64,000 nucleotides of DNA from Nodularia sp. LEGE 06071 (GTDB taxonomy: Bacteria > Cyanobacteriota > Cyanobacteriia > Cyanobacteriales > Nostocaceae). This document shows, piece after piece, positions 1 to 6,652 of the stretch (positions are counted from its first letter, which is position 1; every line of letters starts with the position of its first letter). Both the position numbers and the translations under genes were made by a program. Below the pieces are notes generated by a model that was not told where the DNA came from, ran no database searches, and worked only from the letters and a program-made list of their open reading frames with translations. The stretch spans positions 1-64,000 of the forward strand of contig NZ_JADEWH010000005.1 of NCBI RefSeq assembly GCF_015207755.1, written 5' to 3'.

Positions 1-93
1 TTACGCGAGTTGATAACTAGCCAGGCGAGATACAAAGACCCTGCCAACATCGTCAGTAACAGTATTAGAATTGGATGGCTCATGATGAGTTAA
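1..93 (+). CDS. 3' end of a possible replication-initiator-like protein (partial)
   Basis: Frame 1 is open from the window edge and ends with TAA at 91-93, leaving 30 C-terminal residues. The visible tail KDPANIVSNSIRIGW resembles the (N/D)PA..(V/L)...I..GW tail seen in several plasmid and phage replication-initiator proteins. That is a pattern resemblance over few residues, so the product is an inference. The next genes (a ribbon-helix-helix regulator, small coupled genes, an IS110 transposase) are also of mobile-element character, which fits. The start and most of the gene lie outside the window. It could equally be the tail of an unrelated protein. Confidence 0.35.
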   Translation, partial: LRELITSQARYKDPANIVSNSIRIGWLMMS

Positions 94-163
94 TAAAGTG
101 GGTGGTATTAATTCATCATGTAGCTTTTAAATGCTTCCCTTCAGTGATGTTAGTCATAAGCAT

Positions 164-200
164 TAAAAAACCGTCCGACCTGTGGATAGGTGGACGGTTT
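164..200 (-). terminator. Intrinsic terminator for the RHH/coiled-coil genes
   Basis: Read on the minus strand, AAACCGTCC pairs with GGACGGTTT, with a short inner pairing and loop, and the hairpin is followed by a run of T (164-170 is A-rich on the plus strand). It overlaps the stop codon of the minus-strand ORF ending at 199. Confidence 0.7.
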
Positions 201-336
201 ATGGATTTTCTTGGATTTTCTGATCTAACTCTTCTTGAAGCGCACGGAATTCATTAATTCTAGATTCCAATCGCTCAACTTCTAGTTTTTTGACGGCCAG
301 CTGCTGTTCCCATTCTTCAATTAGCTGGCACAGCAT
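199..336 (-). CDS. Small coiled-coil protein overlapping the RHH gene
   Basis: From ATG at 336 this frame encodes about 45 residues, starting MLCQLIEEWEQQLAVKKLEV and rich in heptad-spaced Leu/Val/Ile with Glu/Lys/Arg. That is a predicted coiled coil. It begins inside the last codons of the RHH gene (321-515), in another frame, an arrangement typical of translational coupling or of a frameshifted fusion. The same frame stays open to an ATG at 528, but the upstream part is only the out-of-frame reading of the RHH gene and looks non-coding. Function unknown; a partner or an extension of the RHH protein is possible. Confidence 0.4.
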   Translation of the reverse strand: MLCQLIEEWEQQLAVKKLEVERLESRINEFRALQEELDQKIQENP

Positions 337-515
337 TCCCCCAGTAACTGTTCTTCCTGATTTTCTGAAATTAAATTCCTGGCTATTCGTTCTATAAACT
401 CGCTCTTGCTGATTCCCAGAGTCTTGGCCTTGACTTCCAGTAGCTCCACGCCCTCTGGAGTTAGCGTCAAGGTTATATTTTCCTTCCTCTGTCCGTGAGT
501 CGCTTTTCTGCCCAT
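321..515 (-). CDS. Ribbon-helix-helix (CopG/Arc-type) DNA-binding protein
   Basis: A 64-residue protein with a basic N-terminus (MGRKATHGQRKE), then ENITLTLTPEGVELLEVKA as strand and first helix, and LGISKSEFIERIARNLI as turn and second helix. This is the RHH fold used by plasmid copy-control, partition and antitoxin regulators, which bind as dimers with the beta-ribbon in the major groove. The length is normal for the fold. The upstream DNA (546-631) carries four related GTGT-type sites, consistent with autoregulation. A coiled-coil ORF overlaps its 3' end and a terminator follows. The exact role (plasmid-type regulator or antitoxin) cannot be told from sequence. Confidence 0.65.
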   Translation of the reverse strand: MGRKATHGQRKENITLTLTPEGVELLEVKAKTLGISKSEFIERIARNLISENQEEQLLGECCAS

Positions 516-545
516 TTATTCTACCCATGTACTTTCCCTTATTCT

Positions 546-631
546 ACAGGTGTGGTATTGACAATTTAACACGTGTGGTACTAAACTATCTTTAGTTGTA
601 CACGTGTACATCTAATTTGGCAAGTGTATTA
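546..631. promoter_or_regulatory. Reiterated operator-like sites upstream of the RHH gene
   Basis: Four related elements occur: ACAGGTGTGGTA (546-557), ACACGTGTGGTA (569-580), the perfect palindrome TGTACACGTGTACA (597-610) and GCAAGTGTATTA (620-631). They lie just upstream of the minus-strand RHH gene and just upstream of a plus-strand structured RNA candidate, so one regulator could control both. Binding is inferred from position and repetition only. Confidence 0.5.
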
Positions 632-637
632 AAAACC

Positions 638-778
638 GCTCCCACCCCACACCGGGGAATACCACATGGAGCAAGCACCCGTGCATTGTGATTGCGAGTA
701 TCCCGCACGGAAACACCCTATACAAATCACCGGAGACTATAGCGCTGTCAACTCGTGACAGCGCGGTGATTTTTTTAT
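638..778 (+). ncRNA. Candidate structured small RNA ending in a strong intrinsic terminator
   Basis: Three successive hairpins are visible. GCTCC (638-642) pairs with GGAGC (668-672), with an inner CCCC/GGGG stem (645-648/654-657). CCGTGC (679-684) pairs with GCACGG (705-710). A long terminator pairs AAATCACC (724-731) with GGTGATTT (765-772) and GCGCTGTCA (742-750) with TGACAGCGC (756-764), followed by seven T. No ORF of note lies inside. It could be a free small RNA, a plasmid-type control RNA or a transcript leader. No known family was recognised. Confidence 0.45.
724..778 (+). terminator. Strong intrinsic terminator
   Basis: A two-part stem of 8 bp plus 9 perfect bp (724-731/765-772 and 742-750/756-764) runs directly into TTTTTTT. 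It terminates plus-strand transcription upstream of the tandem repeat. Confidence 0.75.
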
Positions 779-783
779 GTCTG

Positions 784-888
784 CAATGACCAATACCCTA
801 TTCCCAATACCCAATGACCAATACCCGATGACCAATACCCAATGACCAATGCCCAATGACCAACACCCAATGACCAATACCCAATGAT
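784..888. repeat. Short tandem repeat (CAATGACCAATACC-type)
   Basis: Degenerate head-to-tail copies of the 7+7 nt unit CAATGAC/CAATACC run through this stretch. Heptanucleotide short tandem repeats of this kind are typical of heterocystous cyanobacterial genomes. Confidence 0.8.
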
Positions 889-1006
889 CAGAAAAATTGA
901 AGATACCTTGGAAACAATTTATGGTTTTGCCCTAGCTCACCCGCTAACATTTGGAACCATTTTCGTCCTCATAACCTTCTTGCTGTCCATCTTTCTTCCC
1001 TATTAG
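884..1006 (+). CDS. Possible 40-residue single-pass membrane peptide
   Basis: ATG at 884 opens 40 codons ending in TAG at 1004-1006. The peptide has a polar N-terminus ([20 protein letters not shown]) and a hydrophobic C-terminal span ([20 protein letters not shown]), so it would be a single-pass membrane peptide. The start lies inside the tandem repeat and no good ribosome-binding site is visible, which weakens the call. It precedes the small-gene operon in the same orientation but is separated from it by a terminator. Confidence 0.35.
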   Translation: MIRKIEDTLETIYGFALAHPLTFGTIFVLITFLLSIFLPY

Positions 1007-1028
1007 GAATAACAACCGCCAAGGGTCA

Positions 1029-1052
1029 AAGGAGGTGATGTCCAGAAGATAA
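1029..1052 (+). promoter_or_regulatory. Strong Shine-Dalgarno with a four-codon mini-ORF (leader-peptide candidate)
   Basis: AAGGAGGTG sits directly before ATG at 1038, which opens only Met-Ser-Arg-Arg-stop (1038-1052). An intrinsic terminator follows at 1123 and the operon starts at 1175. A strong RBS on a tiny ORF followed by a terminator is the layout of an attenuator leader. This is inference from layout. Confidence 0.35.
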
Positions 1053-1122
1053 CTGTTAAATTCATTCCCAATTCTCCCATTGGGATTCAATTCGATGCAA
1101 TCAGTTCTGTACTTATGTCGAG

Positions 1123-1155
1123 CCAGTAATAGCTGGTGGCTATTGCTGGTTTTTT
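1123..1155 (+). terminator. Intrinsic terminator or attenuator before the small-gene operon
   Basis: CCAGTAATAGC (1123-1133) pairs with GCTATTGCTGG (1139-1149; one G-T wobble), and six T follow. It lies 20 bp before the first gene of the 1175-2199 operon, so it either ends an upstream transcript or attenuates the operon. Confidence 0.75.
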
Positions 1156-1174
1156 AAAAACTGGAGTTTGAACT

Positions 1175-1333
1175 ATGAGCTATAAACTGGCTAGTCCTTG
1201 GGCTGTCTTCCGCATAGACGGCGCTACAAATCTTTTGCTGACAAGATTTAGAAAACGCAGTGACGCTGACCAATACGCCAAACTTCTCAAAACCAACACA
1301 CCTTATAAATTTGAAGTGATTTTTGATATATGA
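1175..1333 (+). CDS. Small protein of unknown function, first gene of a coupled operon
   Basis: ATG at 1175 opens 52 codons (MSYKLASPWAVFRIDGATNL at the N-terminus) and the stop overlaps the next start in an ATGA arrangement (1330-1333). The protein is mixed polar/aromatic with no signal or membrane segment, and no known family was recognised. The four-base overlap with a clearly coding downstream gene is the main evidence that it is real. It probably needs translation to couple into the following three genes. Confidence is moderate because of its size and the lack of a strong RBS. Confidence 0.6.
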   Translation: MSYKLASPWAVFRIDGATNLLLTRFRKRSDADQYAKLLKTNTPYKFEVIFDI

Positions 1334-1665
1334 AAGTGAAAACCATCACATACCAACGAGTGCTAAACCTCGGAAATTATGAAAGCAAGCGCCTAGAAAT
1401 GACCATAGAAGTTGATGCACCGCAAAAGATTGCAGAGGTGGAATGCTCCAAATTAATGGAATCCGTTGAGTGGAAAATCCGGGAAGATGCTTCTCGTGAA
1501 GTTGTCGAAGTATTTAATGCTGCGAAACAAGAACTGTCTGACCTTTACCGAAAAATTGAAGAAGCACAACAAGTACTAGCAGTAGTAATGGAAGGGATGA
1601 AGTCAGAAAAACCAGATACAGAAATCCTTTTTGACTCTGAAGTGAGTGAAGGAGGTGATTTTTAA
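1330..1665 (+). CDS. Conserved-looking hypothetical protein, accessory operon
   Basis: A 111-residue soluble protein. The N-terminus (MKVKTITYQRVLNLGNYESK) followed by an alternating beta-like segment resembles small proteins I associate with cyanobacterial plasmids and phage-like regions (ITY.RV.NLGNYES.RLE pattern). The middle is helical and charged and the C-terminus acidic. The start overlaps the previous stop (ATGA), and the stop overlaps the next start (TAATG at 1663-1667), with a strong AGGAGGTG for the next gene inside this gene's last codons. Function unknown. Confidence 0.8.
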   Translation: MKVKTITYQRVLNLGNYESKRLEMTIEVDAPQKIAEVECSKLMESVEWKIREDASREVVEVFNAAKQELSDLYRKIEEAQQVLAVVMEGMKSEKPDTEILFDSEVSEGGDF

Positions 1666-1952
1666 TGAAAACACACCCAAAAACACTTCTCCCCTACGAC
1701 GACCGATACGCACTCATAGACAAGCGAATGCTATTAACTAACGCCGCTTGCCTCAATGCCATGTGCGATTTCATCGCTAAATTTACAGACAAGAATTCTG
1801 ATGAAGTGGCACACCTGTTCGGGGTAGTTGGCAGTGACCATCTGGATGCTTTAACAGACCAACAAATAAGTGACCACGTTAACTCACTCATTGCCAAATC
1901 TTGGCAGATGGGTGAAAAACTAGCAATAAAAATAGACCTACAAAATGACTGA
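1665..1952 (+). CDS. Hypothetical protein, third gene of the coupled operon
   Basis: A 95-residue, probably all-helical soluble protein with no motif I recognise. Its ATG overlaps the upstream stop as TAATG and is served by an excellent AGGAGGTG at about 1651-1658. Its end overlaps the start of the next gene by eight bases (1945-1952). Length and composition are similar to the next protein, so the two could be partners. Function unknown; the operon context suggests a mobile-element accessory role. Confidence 0.8.
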   Translation: MKTHPKTLLPYDDRYALIDKRMLLTNAACLNAMCDFIAKFTDKNSDEVAHLFGVVGSDHLDALTDQQISDHVNSLIAKSWQMGEKLAIKIDLQND

Positions 1953-2199
1953 AATAAAAGAAACTGAATTTCTCATGGATAAGCGTGACTTCGTGTTAGC
2001 TTCCGCAACACTTGGAGCCGCAATAAAGTTTATCTGCCACAAGCATGGACATTCCCCAGAAGAGTGGGTCGAATTTTTTATTGAGGTAGCTGAGGGAAAA
2101 GTTGCACAGCAATCCCCAGAATTTATTGATGAGCTTGTAGACCAGTACTATATCGCCAGGGAGAATCACGCCCAGGCGATGACCATTAAGATTCATTAA
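1945..2199 (+). CDS. Hypothetical protein, last gene of the coupled operon
   Basis: An 84-residue soluble protein, acidic in the middle, with the Cys/His-containing stretch ICHKHGHSPEEWVEFFIEVA. No family was recognised. The start lies eight bases inside the upstream gene, so translation is coupled. The gene ends at 2199 and the hairpin-rich leader of the IS110 transposase begins immediately after, so the IS end may lie close to this stop codon. Function unknown. Confidence 0.8.
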   Translation: MTEIKETEFLMDKRDFVLASATLGAAIKFICHKHGHSPEEWVEFFIEVAEGKVAQQSPEFIDELVDQYYIARENHAQAMTIKIH

Positions 2200-2491
2200 A
2201 ACCGCCTGAAGAGCCGGACTAACTCACCGGCGAAACGTGAGCCACGCTCACGTCGCGGTCTGAGTCCAAATCAGCCCCGCAAAACAGCACGGTTAGCTTA
2301 GGGCTTTCACACTGAAAGAAGCTTCTGGCTTTTCTACCTTCATAAGCTCGGCTAACTAGCTGTAAATGTGTCCACCCAACACTGCAAATGTTGGGTATTG
2401 CTTTGAGACTGAATCAGGCTCTTTGGCCTTTGGGTGATTCACAAGCACGTCAGACACACTTTACTCACCTACGCAAAAAAAACAAAACAAA
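2200..2491 (+). ncRNA. Candidate IS110 bridge RNA (structured leader)
   Basis: This 292-nt gene-free stretch upstream of the IS110 transposase is packed with stems: GCCGG/CCGGC (2213-2217/2227-2231); a perfect ACGTGAGC/GCTCACGT (2235-2242/2246-2253); GCGG and CTGA pairing with TCAG and CCGC (2255-2280); GTTAGC with GCTAAC (about 2291-2366); ACCCAACA/TGTTGGGT (2374-2381/2389-2396); and GAATCA/TGATTC (2411-2416/2435-2440). IS110-group elements are known to carry a bridge RNA in the non-coding end upstream of the recombinase. Assignment rests on position and structure; the guide loops were not identified. Confidence 0.5.
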
Positions 2492-3664
2492 ATGATTAGA
2501 GTTGTGGGGTTAGATGTTTCTAAGTCCAGCATTTCCTGCTGTTTACTTACAGAAAAACCAAGTAACCCAAGAGAATTTTACTATGAATGTCGGTTTTATA
2601 AATTTGAAACTACAGTCACAGGTATAGCTGGACTGATGTTGCTGCGGCCTGAAATTGCGATCCTTGAACCCACGGGGATGAATTACTCTAAATTTTGGGT
2701 GCAACATTTGACCCGTGCTGGCGTAGAGGTTCGGCTTGTGGGTCACAAACAGTTGAGGAATTATCGGGAGAACCACTTGGGACTACCAGATAAAGATGAT
2801 GATGCCGACTCGCTGGCCCTGGCTTGTTACCAATGGGATTACGGGAATGATTTGGAACGGTTTGTCCAGGTACGCGATCGCACAATTTCCCGCATGAGGG
2901 AATTAGTACTACGGCTGAATCATCTTTCCAGAATCCAGTCACCCATAATCAATAGAGTTAGGCAGGATTTAGCATGGCAGTTCCCAGAGGTCGCATTAGT
3001 TAGGTCGCGCCGTGGTGTTTCTGGAAGGGTTCCTTTGCTATGGGGCTGGCTATGCGGGCAGCGCGAAAGTAAAAGGTATGATCTGCTTTACCAAAATACA
3101 GCGGGTCTGGGATTAACGGATTCTGTTAAATTTCATGCAGAACGGATTTGTAGCTTAGAAAGTGAAGAGCAATTAATTGAGGATGAATTGGCTGCAATGC
3201 TAGCTGATGAAAAGTTTACAGCTTATTGTGAGGTTTTCCAGAATTTCAATTTTGGCGATCGCACACAATCTATAATTTTGTCCCAAATTTACCCACTACA
3301 AAATTACTTGGGGGAAGATTCCAAGCCAATTATCAAAATCAGGAAGGGGCGAAAGTCTGGTAAACCTACGAAAAGACATTTATCCCTGAGAAAATTTCAA
3401 AAGGCTTTGGGTGTTGCTCCATCTCAGGAGTCAAGCGGCGACATTTCTAAGTCCAAAGTTTCTGGTGGTAGCGCTGTATGCCGCCGCGCCCTTTGGCAGT
3501 GGGTTTTTACATCTGTTGAACCAGCCCGCCGCCGCACCAATCCCATATTGAAAGAGTTGGGAGAATTTCTTGATGTTGAAAAAGCAGCCGGCAAACCAGT
3601 CAAGCTGATCAGAATGCGAGTGGCAGTCCGTGCCGTGAAGCTTCTATTTAAAATGCTGACCTGA
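2492..3664 (+). CDS. IS110-family DEDD transposase/recombinase
   Basis: A 390-residue protein with the IS110 architecture. The N-terminal RuvC-like DEDD domain includes VVGLDVSKSS with D8, EIAILEPTG with E59, and PDKDDDADSLALA supplying the last acidic residues near D103 and D106. A coiled middle follows, then a C-terminal Transposase_20-like domain with Ser-rich GVAPSQESSGDISKSKVSGG. These enzymes are RNA-guided or Piv-like recombinases that move or invert DNA through a serine in the second domain. Length is normal and the frame intact, so it may be active. An unusually long basic insert (IRKGRKSGKPTKRH) precedes the C-terminal domain. The structured leader at 2200-2491 is the likely bridge RNA. 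Confidence 0.9.
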   Translation: MIRVVGLDVSKSSISCCLLTEKPSNPREFYYECRFYKFETTVTGIAGLMLLRPEIAILEPTGMNYSKFWVQHLTRAGVEVRLVGHKQLRNYRENHLGLPDKDDDADSLALACYQWDYGNDLERFVQVRDRTISRMRELVLRLNHLSRIQSPIINRVRQDLAWQFPEVALVRSRRGVSGRVPLLWGWLCGQRESKRYDLLYQNTAGLGLTDSVKFHAERICSLESEEQLIEDELAAMLADEKFTAYCEVFQNFNFGDRTQSIILSQIYPLQNYLGEDSKPIIKIRKGRKSGKPTKRHLSLRKFQKALGVAPSQESSGDISKSKVSGGSAVCRRALWQWVFTSVEPARRRTNPILKELGEFLDVEKAAGKPVKLIRMRVAVRAVKLLFKMLT

Positions 3665-3669
3665 TTGGG

Positions 3670-3879
3670 GTGGTGACTGACGTGCCGAAACTTTTCTGTA
3701 TCTACTGCAATCGGAATCAGTATGAAGGCTGGGGTGATAACAATGAAATTGTTACAGATACTTTCCCCTGCTTAGAGACGATAAATCGTCTTGCCTTGCA
3801 TTCTATTATTGCAGTCAGTCACCATCATAAATCTACTAGACTGAAGGTAGTTGCCATGCGGGGATTGACTTTCCTATAA
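3670..3879 (+). CDS. Doubtful 69-residue ORF after the IS110 transposase
   Basis: A GTG at 3670, five bases after the transposase stop, opens 69 codons. The first half (FCIYCNRNQYEGWGDNNE) has a CxxC and looks protein-like; the second half looks non-coding and covers a small palindrome (AGACGA/TCGTCT near 3776-3791). It could be an IS end read by chance, a decayed gene, or a small zinc-ribbon peptide. No function can be proposed. Confidence 0.25.
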   Translation: MVTDVPKLFCIYCNRNQYEGWGDNNEIVTDTFPCLETINRLALHSIIAVSHHHKSTRLKVVAMRGLTFL

Positions 3880-3884
3880 AATCG

Positions 3885-5078
3885 ATGACTAAACAAACTC
3901 CTAGAATATGTATCCTTGGTGGAGGCTTTGGTGGTCTCTACACAGCCCTCCGCTTAAGCCAGTTACCTTGGGAAAATGGCGAAAAACCGGAAATAGTTTT
4001 AGTTGATCAAAGCGATCGCTTTATTTTTGCACCTTTACTCTACGAATTACTCACCGGGGAATTGCAAACCTGGGAAATTGCGCCACCTTTTGCAGAACTT
4101 CTGCAAAACACAGGTGTCCGGTTTTATCAAGCAGTTGTCTCTGGAATTGACACCGAACAACAACGGATACATTTACAAGATGGCCCAGAAATCGCCTACG
4201 ATCGCTTAGTATTGGCTTTGGGTGGAGAAACACCATTAGATATGGTTCCCGGTGCTACATCCCACGCTTACCCATTCCGCAACATTACTGATGTCTATCG
4301 TTTAGAAGAACGTCTGCGAGTTCTGGAAGAATCTGATGCAGACAAAATTCGCGTCGCCATTATAGGCGCTGGTTACAGTGGTGTGGAATTAGCCTGTAAG
4401 TTAGCCGACAGATTAGGAGAAAGGGGACGTTTCCGCCTGATTGAAATCGGTGATCAAATTTTACGCACTTCCCCAGAATTTAACCGCGAAGCTGCCAAAA
4501 AAGCTTTAGACGCAAAAAAAGTATTTCTGGATTTAGAAACCAAAGTTGAATCAATAGGACTGGATAGTATTTCCCTAGAATATAAAAATCAGGTAGATAC
4601 AATTCCTGTAGATTTAGTCATTTGGACTATAGGCACAAGAATTTCACCTGTAGTCCGGACACTGGCTTTAAAGCAAAATCAGCGTGGTCAAATCACCACT
4701 ACACCGACTTTACAAGTTTTAGAGCATCCAGAAATCTTTGCCTTGGGAGATTTAGCCGACTGTGTTGATGCTGAAGGTCAACAAGTCCCAGCTACAGCCC
4801 AAGTTGCTTTTCAACAAGCTGATTATACTGCTTGGAATATCTGGGCTTCTTTAACTAATCGCCCTTTATTGCCATTCCGTTACCAGCCGTTGGGGGAAAT
4901 GATGGTATTAGGCAAAGACAACGCCACTCTGACAGGTTTAGGGATCAAATTAGATGGTTCCTTCGCATATATTGCCCGTCGTCTGGCTTATCTCTATCGA
5001 ATGCCAACTTTAGATCATCAACTGAAAGTTGGATTTAATTGGCTAGTTCGTCCTATTATAGATACACTCTCTCAGTAA
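3885..5078 (+). CDS. ndbB: NdbB-type NAD(P)H-quinone oxidoreductase (demethylphylloquinone reductase)
   Basis: A 397-residue two-Rossmann flavoprotein of the type II NADH dehydrogenase family. The FAD-binding GGGFGGLYTA motif is at residues 11-20, and the second dinucleotide motif is IIGAGYSGVELA near residue 160. IFALGDLADC is the FAD-contacting motif near the C-terminus. The N-terminus RICILGGGFGGLYTALRL is strikingly like Synechocystis Slr1743 (NdbB) from memory. That subgroup reduces demethylphylloquinone before the last methylation in phylloquinone (photosystem I cofactor) synthesis. It acts at the membrane face. The following HAD gene starts about 60 bp on in the same direction, so a two-gene operon is likely. 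Confidence 0.75.
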   Translation: MTKQTPRICILGGGFGGLYTALRLSQLPWENGEKPEIVLVDQSDRFIFAPLLYELLTGELQTWEIAPPFAELLQNTGVRFYQAVVSGIDTEQQRIHLQDGPEIAYDRLVLALGGETPLDMVPGATSHAYPFRNITDVYRLEERLRVLEESDADKIRVAIIGAGYSGVELACKLADRLGERGRFRLIEIGDQILRTSPEFNREAAKKALDAKKVFLDLETKVESIGLDSISLEYKNQVDTIPVDLVIWTIGTRISPVVRTLALKQNQRGQITTTPTLQVLEHPEIFALGDLADCVDAEGQQVPATAQVAFQQADYTAWNIWASLTNRPLLPFRYQPLGEMMVLGKDNATLTGLGIKLDGSFAYIARRLAYLYRMPTLDHQLKVGFNWLVRPIIDTLSQ

Positions 5079-5138
5079 AATTTGGTGTTTTCACCACCAT
5101 CTAAAATCCCAAATTTACAATTAATTATACAAGGTTTG

Positions 5139-5792
5139 ATGGAACGACCGAAAGTTATTCTTTTAGATGCTGTCGGCACACTCTTCGGCGTAAAAGGCAG
5201 TGTGGGCGAAGTTTATAGTCAAATAGCTAAGGAATTTGAAGTTGAAGTTTCCGCAGAAATATTGAATACAACCTTTCTGCAAAGCTTTAAAGCAGCACCA
5301 CCGCCGATATTTCCCAATGCAGAGTTACATGATATTCCCCAACAGGAGTTTGATTGGTGGCGGAAAATCGCGCTGAATACTTTTGAAAGCGCCGGAGTTT
5401 TGTCAGAATTTGATGATTTTTCAGGATTTTTTAGTGAACTTTATATCCACTTTGGGACGGCGGAACCGTGGTTCATTTATCCTGATGTTTTGTCATCTTT
5501 GATAGATTGGCGACGACAGGGAATTGAATTAGGGATACTGTCCAATTTCGATTCCCGAATTTTCTCAGTATTGCAAAGCTTGGAATTGAGTAGTTATTTT
5601 AGCTCGATCACGATTTCTACCCAAGCCCGTGCTGCTAAACCTGATCCCCAAATTTTTGCGATCGCCTTAGCAAAACATAATTGTCCACCGGAAGCAGCTT
5701 GGCACATTGGCGACAGTATTGTAGAGGACTATCAAGGTGCGAAAGCAGCTGGGTTGAGAGGTATTTGGCTTAATCGTGAGACAAAATCTTGA
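5139..5792 (+). CDS. HAD superfamily hydrolase (subfamily IA)
   Basis: About 217 residues from ATG at 5139 (MERPKVILLDAVGTLF); an upstream TTG at 5082 would add 19 residues that look non-conserved. Motif I is LLDAVGTLF (nucleophile Asp; the usual second Asp is Val, as in the DREG-2-like branch). Motif II is GILSNFDSR, motif III AAKPDPQIF and motif IV HIGDSIVEDYQGAKAAGL. The alpha-helical cap lies between motifs I and II. These are phosphatases or related phosphotransfer enzymes; the substrate is unknown. It probably shares a transcript with ndbB. Confidence 0.8.
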   Translation: MERPKVILLDAVGTLFGVKGSVGEVYSQIAKEFEVEVSAEILNTTFLQSFKAAPPPIFPNAELHDIPQQEFDWWRKIALNTFESAGVLSEFDDFSGFFSELYIHFGTAEPWFIYPDVLSSLIDWRRQGIELGILSNFDSRIFSVLQSLELSSYFSSITISTQARAAKPDPQIFAIALAKHNCPPEAAWHIGDSIVEDYQGAKAAGLRGIWLNRETKS

Positions 5793-5823
5793 GATATAGC
5801 CCTTGCTCATCTCCTCGCTGGCG

Positions 5824-5989
5824 CTACGGTGTACACACAAGTCCTGCCTGTCTGCATTTGAGCCTATTTTGCCCCCTAAATCCCCCAAGTTTGGGGGACT
5901 TTGAAAATTCTTGTTCCCCCATAATTGGGGGCTAGGGGGCGATTCTGTAAGGGCTGGGCTAAATTCGATCCCTTGTGTGTAAACGGTGG
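5824..5989. mobile_element. MITE copy 1 (CTACGGTGTACACACAAG termini)
   Basis: About 166 bp bounded by inverted ends, CTACGGTGTACACACAAG on the left (5824-5841) and CTTGTGTGTAAACGGTGG on the right (5972-5989). The interior carries CCCCC-rich stems (CCCCCAAGTTTGGGGG and CCCCCATAATTGGGGG). The interior is the reverse complement of the copy at 15779-15923. No ORF inside, so it is a non-autonomous element. Confidence 0.75.
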
Positions 5990-6018
5990 TTCCTGATTCA
6001 GCAGAGGGGAGACTAGAA

Positions 6019-6567
6019 TTACAGCAAAAACGGACGCGCCAGCATAAAACTAGAAATTGATTTAGCATCGACTGGCTGTCCTTGGAGAATAGCTTTCTCC
6101 AGTTCTTCGGGAGTCATCAAGACAGTTTCGATATCCTCATCTTCATCTTGTTTGGGCGGATTTTCCAGCTTTGTCAAATCTCGTGCGAGAAAAGCATAAA
6201 TAATTTCGTCAGAATAGCCGGGAGCGAGGAAAAATTCACCTAGTTTGTCCCACTTTTGGGCGCTATAACCCGTTTCTTCCGCAATTTCGCGCTGTATTGT
6301 TTCCAGAGGATCTTCATTGCGTTCCAGAGTCCCGGCGGGAAACTCTAATATCCTTCCCTGAATGGCAAAACGATACTGGCGCACGAGGACAAGTTTACCG
6401 TCTGGGGTCACAGGCACAGCTAAGGCTCCACCAGGGTGACGAATACATTCCCAATCTCCTTCGGCTTTATTCGGTAAACGCAGGCGATTGACTTCAAAAT
6501 CAAACTTGCGCCCTTTATAAAACAAGCATTGTTTCAGTAACTGTGGTAATTCTCTACCTAATGGCAT
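6019..6567 (-). CDS. Nudix hydrolase, ADP-ribose pyrophosphatase type
   Basis: A 182-residue protein with a full Nudix box, GTLERNEDPLETIQREIAEETGY, near residues 79-101. This supplies the Glu cluster (REIAEE) that binds Mg and hydrolyses nucleoside-diphosphate-linked substrates. The upstream beta-rich region (GGALAVPVTPDGKLVLVRQYRF) and the EFPAGTLE lead-in match the ADP-ribose/ADP-sugar pyrophosphatase branch. Exact substrate is unknown. It lies 85 bp downstream of folK in the same direction, and the two may be co-transcribed. The 3' end abuts MITE copy 1. Confidence 0.85.
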   Translation of the reverse strand: MPLGRELPQLLKQCLFYKGRKFDFEVNRLRLPNKAEGDWECIRHPGGALAVPVTPDGKLVLVRQYRFAIQGRILEFPAGTLERNEDPLETIQREIAEETGYSAQKWDKLGEFFLAPGYSDEIIYAFLARDLTKLENPPKQDEDEDIETVLMTPEELEKAILQGQPVDAKSISSFMLARPFLL

Positions 6568-6652
6568 AGTAAATTTATGTTATATGTACACACATATACA
6601 AACACTGTTCGGTTAGTAAAAACAGGGACTTTTCTTTTTTTGACCTGTAACT

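Noticed and set aside
5667-6068. 133-residue minus-strand ORF across the HAD 3' end and MITE copy 1
   Set aside because: Mostly reads through a non-coding repeat and an antisense gene end.
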